From Alphaproteobacteria bacterium (GTDB taxonomy: Bacteria; Pseudomonadota; Alphaproteobacteria; Rs-D84), in contig WRCC01000001.1 of assembly GCA_009784235.1 (NCBI GenBank), positions 62,001 through 126,000 on the forward strand: DNA of 64,000 nt, read 5' to 3'. Both the position numbers and the translations under genes were made by a program. The stretch's first letter is position 1. Each line of letters opens with the position of its first letter. Positions 61,335 to 64,000 of this stretch are shown here, one piece after another. The notes beneath the pieces are model-generated. The model saw nothing but the letters and a program-made list of their open reading frames with translations, was not told the DNA's origin and did not search any database.

Positions 61335-61372
61335 GTCCGCACTGTTACATCAAGAAGAGATACAGTGCGGAC
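61335..61372. repeat. Intergenic hairpin between phage VP3 and VP2
   Basis: GTCCGCACTGT (61335-61345) and ACAGTGCGGAC (61362-61372), an 11-bp perfect stem with a 16-base loop. A T-run follows on the plus strand, not on the coding strand. Confidence 0.7.
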
Positions 61373-61380
61373 ATTTTTGG

Positions 61381-61935
61381 TCACTCAACTTTGTTATCGT
61401 TCGCCGAAGGTTCATCCATCGGCTTTTTGTCGGCCTTAGCCTTTTGAATTGGCTGGCCGACCTCCGCCTCGGATTCACCATCGGCTTCTTCTACGAAGGA
61501 GTGACCTCTAGACTCGAGATAGTTTTCAATCATATTCATTCGAATATCATATTGCTCGAGTATATCTTCGGCTTGTTCAATGGACAATCCGGATAGCTCT
61601 TCAGGGGTATATTCTTTGGCATCTTTATCTTCCAAAGAAGTTTGCACCCATTCGGGCAAAGCTACACCATTGTTTATAAGACCATTTACGTCCTTTTTAG
61701 ACATATTATGGATACGAACGCACCTATCTACCATCTGTTGTATTGATTCGCCTGTATCAGGCTCTGTTTCATCAGGAAGAGCATTGTACTCATAACCCAA
61801 ACTACGCATAGTACAACAAGTATTTAAAACTTTAGTATCGTATTGCAGTTTTTCATCCTTGGTGAAACTTTCACCAAGGGGGTCTACACACTGAAATTCA
61901 ACACAATCATAATTAGCTTTATATCTAGAAAACAT
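61381..61935 (-). CDS. Microvirus internal scaffolding protein VP3
   Basis: A 184-residue acidic, helical protein. The N-terminal FSRYKANYDCVEFQCVDPLG and ESFTKDEKLQYDTKVL correspond to the start of gokushovirus VP3 (an R-Y...S-x-T-K-Q/D-E...D block). The C-terminal end is charged and disordered. Located 11 bases after the capsid gene. In the family it assists procapsid assembly and is not retained. Identity is less certain than for VP1, VP2 and VP4. Confidence 0.7.
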   Translation of the reverse strand: MFSRYKANYDCVEFQCVDPLGESFTKDEKLQYDTKVLNTCCTMRSLGYEYNALPDETEPDTGESIQQMVDRCVRIHNMSKKDVNGLINNGVALPEWVQTSLEDKDAKEYTPEELSGLSIEQAEDILEQYDIRMNMIENYLESRGHSFVEEADGESEAEVGQPIQKAKADKKPMDEPSANDNKVE

Positions 61936-61946
61936 AACAAACTCCT

Positions 61947-63536
61947 TTAAGCATGATCTATACGACCAGACGTTCCACGTTTAGGCATTGGACGCAAAGC
62001 TTTAATGTGATGCATCATTTCAACTACCCAAGGTGACTGATCAGTTATCTTAAATGGACGACCACCGGGACGACACTGAATAAAATCAGAATTAAGTGAT
62101 TGCTCATTAGAAAAAACACGCTGCCATGCAAAAAAATCAAGATTAGTCTTAACAAGTCCATGAACAGAAGGGAGAATATGACGATACTCATCCCAAACGT
62201 CTTGATAACCAAACACAGCATTAGGGTTACGACCTTGAGTTGCATCTACTTCATATTTATAAACAGGCTGTTGAGATAAATGAGCAAAGACAGGAATATA
62301 ATGGTCAAATCGAGTCAACTTTGTAAAATGACGAGATAATGACTGTTGATACTGTCCTTTCGGGCGAATATATATAAATCCTAAGACCCATCCGTCTTCA
62401 ACAAAAGACTTAGTAAATTCATGGGTCTCTTGAGCAGTAAATCCATGACCACCAAGTTGTCCAAGGGGTTGGTCACCAGAAGTTTCAGAAGTCTGCAGTA
62501 CTTCACGGAAAATAACAGGAGATTGACCACCACCAAGAAATTCAGCACGCTGTAAACGACTATCAGGGGGAATAACATTAAACAAATTACGCAAATGCTC
62601 TGTATAACGGTTACCACCGTCCATATTTATTTCAAACAATAACTGAGTCTGAAAACCTTGACGAACATCCGGCACAGGAATACCGGCCGCAAGAGAAGTC
62701 TTAGCAACCAAATTCAAAGGTTTAACACCTGTAGGAGCCGCAGTAGCATTAGCAGTAGTACCAACAATACCAGTAGTACTCACACCAAGAACTTGATTCT
62801 GAGCAGGAAATGAACCATTAAAATAAGCCATACGCAAAACTTCATTAGCAGTAATAGAGTTATCTGTAGGACTAGTCACAACTGGAGAATCGCCAATAAG
62901 GGGAATAGTAACAACTGGACCTTTTTGACGCTGTTGAACAGAAGAAGTTAAATAATCTCTGCCCCAATTTACACGGGGCATACCACCTCTAGAAGTGGGC
63001 AAATCACCAAAGTAATCTCTCCACCAATTTAAATTAACTTGATTACCAGACGTACGCGGATAATCGACTTCAGGTTGTATATTTTGATCACGTATCCAAT
63101 CAGACCAAACTTTAGCAATAGCACGCAAAGGCTCTTCAGTAACAGCAATACCACGAAAATCTAAAGGAAAGCCAATATAATCCAAAATAGATTCAGCCTG
63201 AGCAGTGCCGGCATAAACATGACTCGGGGCAGTAGGGGGAGTAATATTATCAACAGACAAATCACGACCATCTTTAGCTCCTGTAATCATGGTTTCCCAA
63301 TCATCAAACAATAAACGATTAGGTACAAAGAAATAACGAGTATAAGCTTTTACTTGATGCATAAGCGGAAATAAGGGAACATTATAAGCACGAACAACCA
63401 TACGAGTCTTAACATTCCAAACATCACCGGGTAAAACACGTTGTACAAGCATAGGATTAAAAGTACCTGTATCCATAGTAAAAACACGGGGATGACTTAA
63501 ATTAAATAAATTACGACGGTTATTTTTTACTCTCAT
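61947..63536 (-). CDS. Microvirus major capsid protein VP1
   Basis: A 529-residue single jelly-roll coat protein. Family landmarks: RNLFNLSHPRVFTMDTGTFN and VQRVLPGDVW at the N-terminus, VWSDWIRDQNIQPEVDYP, RAEFLGGGQSPVIF with EVLQTS, GFIYIRPKGQYQQSLSRHF then RFDHYIPVFAHLSQQPVY, and FGYQDVWDEYRHILPSVHG. AGGAG eight bases before the ATG overlaps the stop of a 28-codon ORF. The sequence between about residue 225 and 300 probably contains the surface-exposed variable loop. Confidence 0.96.
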   Translation of the reverse strand: MRVKNNRRNLFNLSHPRVFTMDTGTFNPMLVQRVLPGDVWNVKTRMVVRAYNVPLFPLMHQVKAYTRYFFVPNRLLFDDWETMITGAKDGRDLSVDNITPPTAPSHVYAGTAQAESILDYIGFPLDFRGIAVTEEPLRAIAKVWSDWIRDQNIQPEVDYPRTSGNQVNLNWWRDYFGDLPTSRGGMPRVNWGRDYLTSSVQQRQKGPVVTIPLIGDSPVVTSPTDNSITANEVLRMAYFNGSFPAQNQVLGVSTTGIVGTTANATAAPTGVKPLNLVAKTSLAAGIPVPDVRQGFQTQLLFEINMDGGNRYTEHLRNLFNVIPPDSRLQRAEFLGGGQSPVIFREVLQTSETSGDQPLGQLGGHGFTAQETHEFTKSFVEDGWVLGFIYIRPKGQYQQSLSRHFTKLTRFDHYIPVFAHLSQQPVYKYEVDATQGRNPNAVFGYQDVWDEYRHILPSVHGLVKTNLDFFAWQRVFSNEQSLNSDFIQCRPGGRPFKITDQSPWVVEMMHHIKALRPMPKRGTSGRIDHA

Positions 63537-63545
63537 ATCAAGCTC

Positions 63546-63632
63546 CTATATCAAACTCAATGCAGTACCTAAGCCTGCAAGAAAAGCAGTCCCATATTTC
63601 AGGACTGCTGTAAATATTTTAATCATCTTCAT
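63546..63632 (-). CDS. 28-residue hydrophobic peptide ORF before the capsid gene
   Basis: Starts MKMIKIFTAVLKYGTAFLAG and ends LGTALSLI. Basic N-terminus, then a hydrophobic stretch rich in Gly, Ala and Leu that could span a membrane. Its ATG overlaps the stop of the 106-residue gene, and its TAG overlaps the ribosome site of the capsid gene. Tight packing on both sides supports translation. Function unknown. Confidence 0.45.
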   Translation of the reverse strand: MKMIKIFTAVLKYGTAFLAGLGTALSLI

Positions 63633-63939
63633 TCTCCGGCATATCATCTGTAGTCGAAACACAGAAATTTTCACAAATACGCATATCAAACTCAAACAAT
63701 TTATCTTCATCTAATTTATAATCATCAACTTTAACAGCTAACAATTCCTTAAACTTTTTAATAACTTCATCATAATTAAATTCTTCACAATCTTGGATAT
63801 AAGAATACAGCATCCGAGAAACAGAATTCATAAAAGCAGTAGATATAAATTCAGCAGTAAAAGTAGCAGAGAGAGAACCCAACTTTTTTTGATTCATACC
63901 GGCACGAAGTTTCAAAAGAGAAGATTTTTTCATATTCAT
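63619..63939 (-). CDS. Unassigned first gene of the microvirus
   Basis: A 106-residue protein with a basic N-terminus (MNMKKSSLLKLRAGMNQKK), a helical centre (FISTAFMNSVSRMLYSYIQD) and an acidic end (STTDDMPENEDD). It does not look like the VP5 of known gokushoviruses. AAGGAG precedes the ATG by eight bases. Its upstream region runs into the right dif site. Confidence 0.75.
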   Translation of the reverse strand: MNMKKSSLLKLRAGMNQKKLGSLSATFTAEFISTAFMNSVSRMLYSYIQDCEEFNYDEVIKKFKELLAVKVDDYKLDEDKLFEFDMRICENFCVSTTDDMPENEDD

Positions 63940-63981
63940 TATAACACTCCTTGTGTTTTGACAATTATTAATATTAAGAAT

Positions 63982-64000
63982 AAAGGCGCATAATATATAT
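63982..64000. other. Right dif-like site, cut by the window end
   Basis: AAAGGCGCATAATATATAT is identical to the first 19 bases of the left copy at 59641-59659. The XerD arm is beyond the window. Confidence 0.8.

Larger units (their letters stand above)
59641..64000 (-). mobile_element. Integrated microvirus (gokushovirus-like) prophage
   Basis: Between the two dif-like sites lies a complete ssDNA phage gene set on one strand: unassigned 106-aa protein, VP1 capsid, VP3, VP2, small basic protein and VP4 replication protein, plus two very small hydrophobic ORFs. The repeat-to-repeat distance is 4341 bases, within the usual range for this group. No integrase is encoded; microvirus prophages in other bacteria use the host XerCD at dif. 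All frames are open, so it may be inducible. The right dif copy is cut by the window end, so the right host junction is not seen. Confidence 0.88.

Noticed and set aside
59641..64000. Possibility that the phage part is only contaminating phage DNA joined to the contig
   Set aside because: The left junction falls exactly on a dif-like site and the same 19 bases recur at the right, as expected for XerCD integration. It cannot be fully excluded because the right host flank is outside the window.

Overview
The window comes from a bacterial chromosome, most likely an alphaproteobacterium with a moderately AT-rich genome. The best lineage markers are a GcrA-type cell-cycle regulator (34606-35157), the ruvB-ybgC-tolQ-tolR-tolA order (26854-30070), an alphaproteobacterial-style HisRS, and lptC next to lptB. 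Many exported Cys-rich or repeat-rich proteins of unknown function, an autotransporter and a CBM14-like chitin-binding protein suggest a host- or gut-associated lifestyle. That last point is inference.

Layout. 1-6.1 kb: partial ssb, a small superinfection-immunity-like membrane protein, eno and a large autotransporter. 6.1-18.4 kb: lptB/lptC, two separate M16 peptidases, rsmD, tadA, gpmI, an OmpA-type lipoprotein, rho, an overlapping gene pair that looks like phage spanins (Rz/Rz1), and exported proteins of unknown function. 18.4-23.1 kb: hisS, prfA, a double GNAT protein, aroK and mscL. 23.1-26.2 kb: an island bounded by palindromic repeats, carrying a secreted Cys-rich CBM14/knottin-like protein and a Bacteroidota-like lipoprotein. 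26.2-30.1 kb: a pseudo-hydrolase, ruvB with an in-frame palindromic insertion, and Tol genes. 30.1-37 kb: exported proteins, prepilin peptidase, gcrA and tRNA-Ser. 37-44.1 kb: two tail-fibre-like exported paralogues and a 1663-residue triplicated repeat protein. 44.1-51 kb: recN, xseA, tRNA-Gly, lpxA, a methyltransferase and rpsP. 51-59.4 kb: glycosyltransferases and a Stealth-type sugar-phosphate transferase in one operon with a two-component system, then M23 peptidase-bactofilin-rpiB.

59.64-64.0 kb: a complete, apparently intact microvirus (gokushovirus-like) genome of 4341 bp lies between two copies of a dif-like XerC/XerD site. The right copy is cut by the window end. All its genes are on the minus strand: an unassigned 106-aa protein, major capsid, scaffold-like VP3, pilot VP2, a 41-aa basic DNA-binding protein and the HUH replication protein VP4. 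Two very short hydrophobic ORFs (28 and 18 codons) sit at tightly coupled positions and have no assigned function. The host chromosome's dif, and so probably its replication terminus, lies here.

Across the window several genes have a good -10 box only 6-7 bases before the start codon, which indicates leaderless mRNAs. Several families of short palindromes occupy the intergenic spaces.
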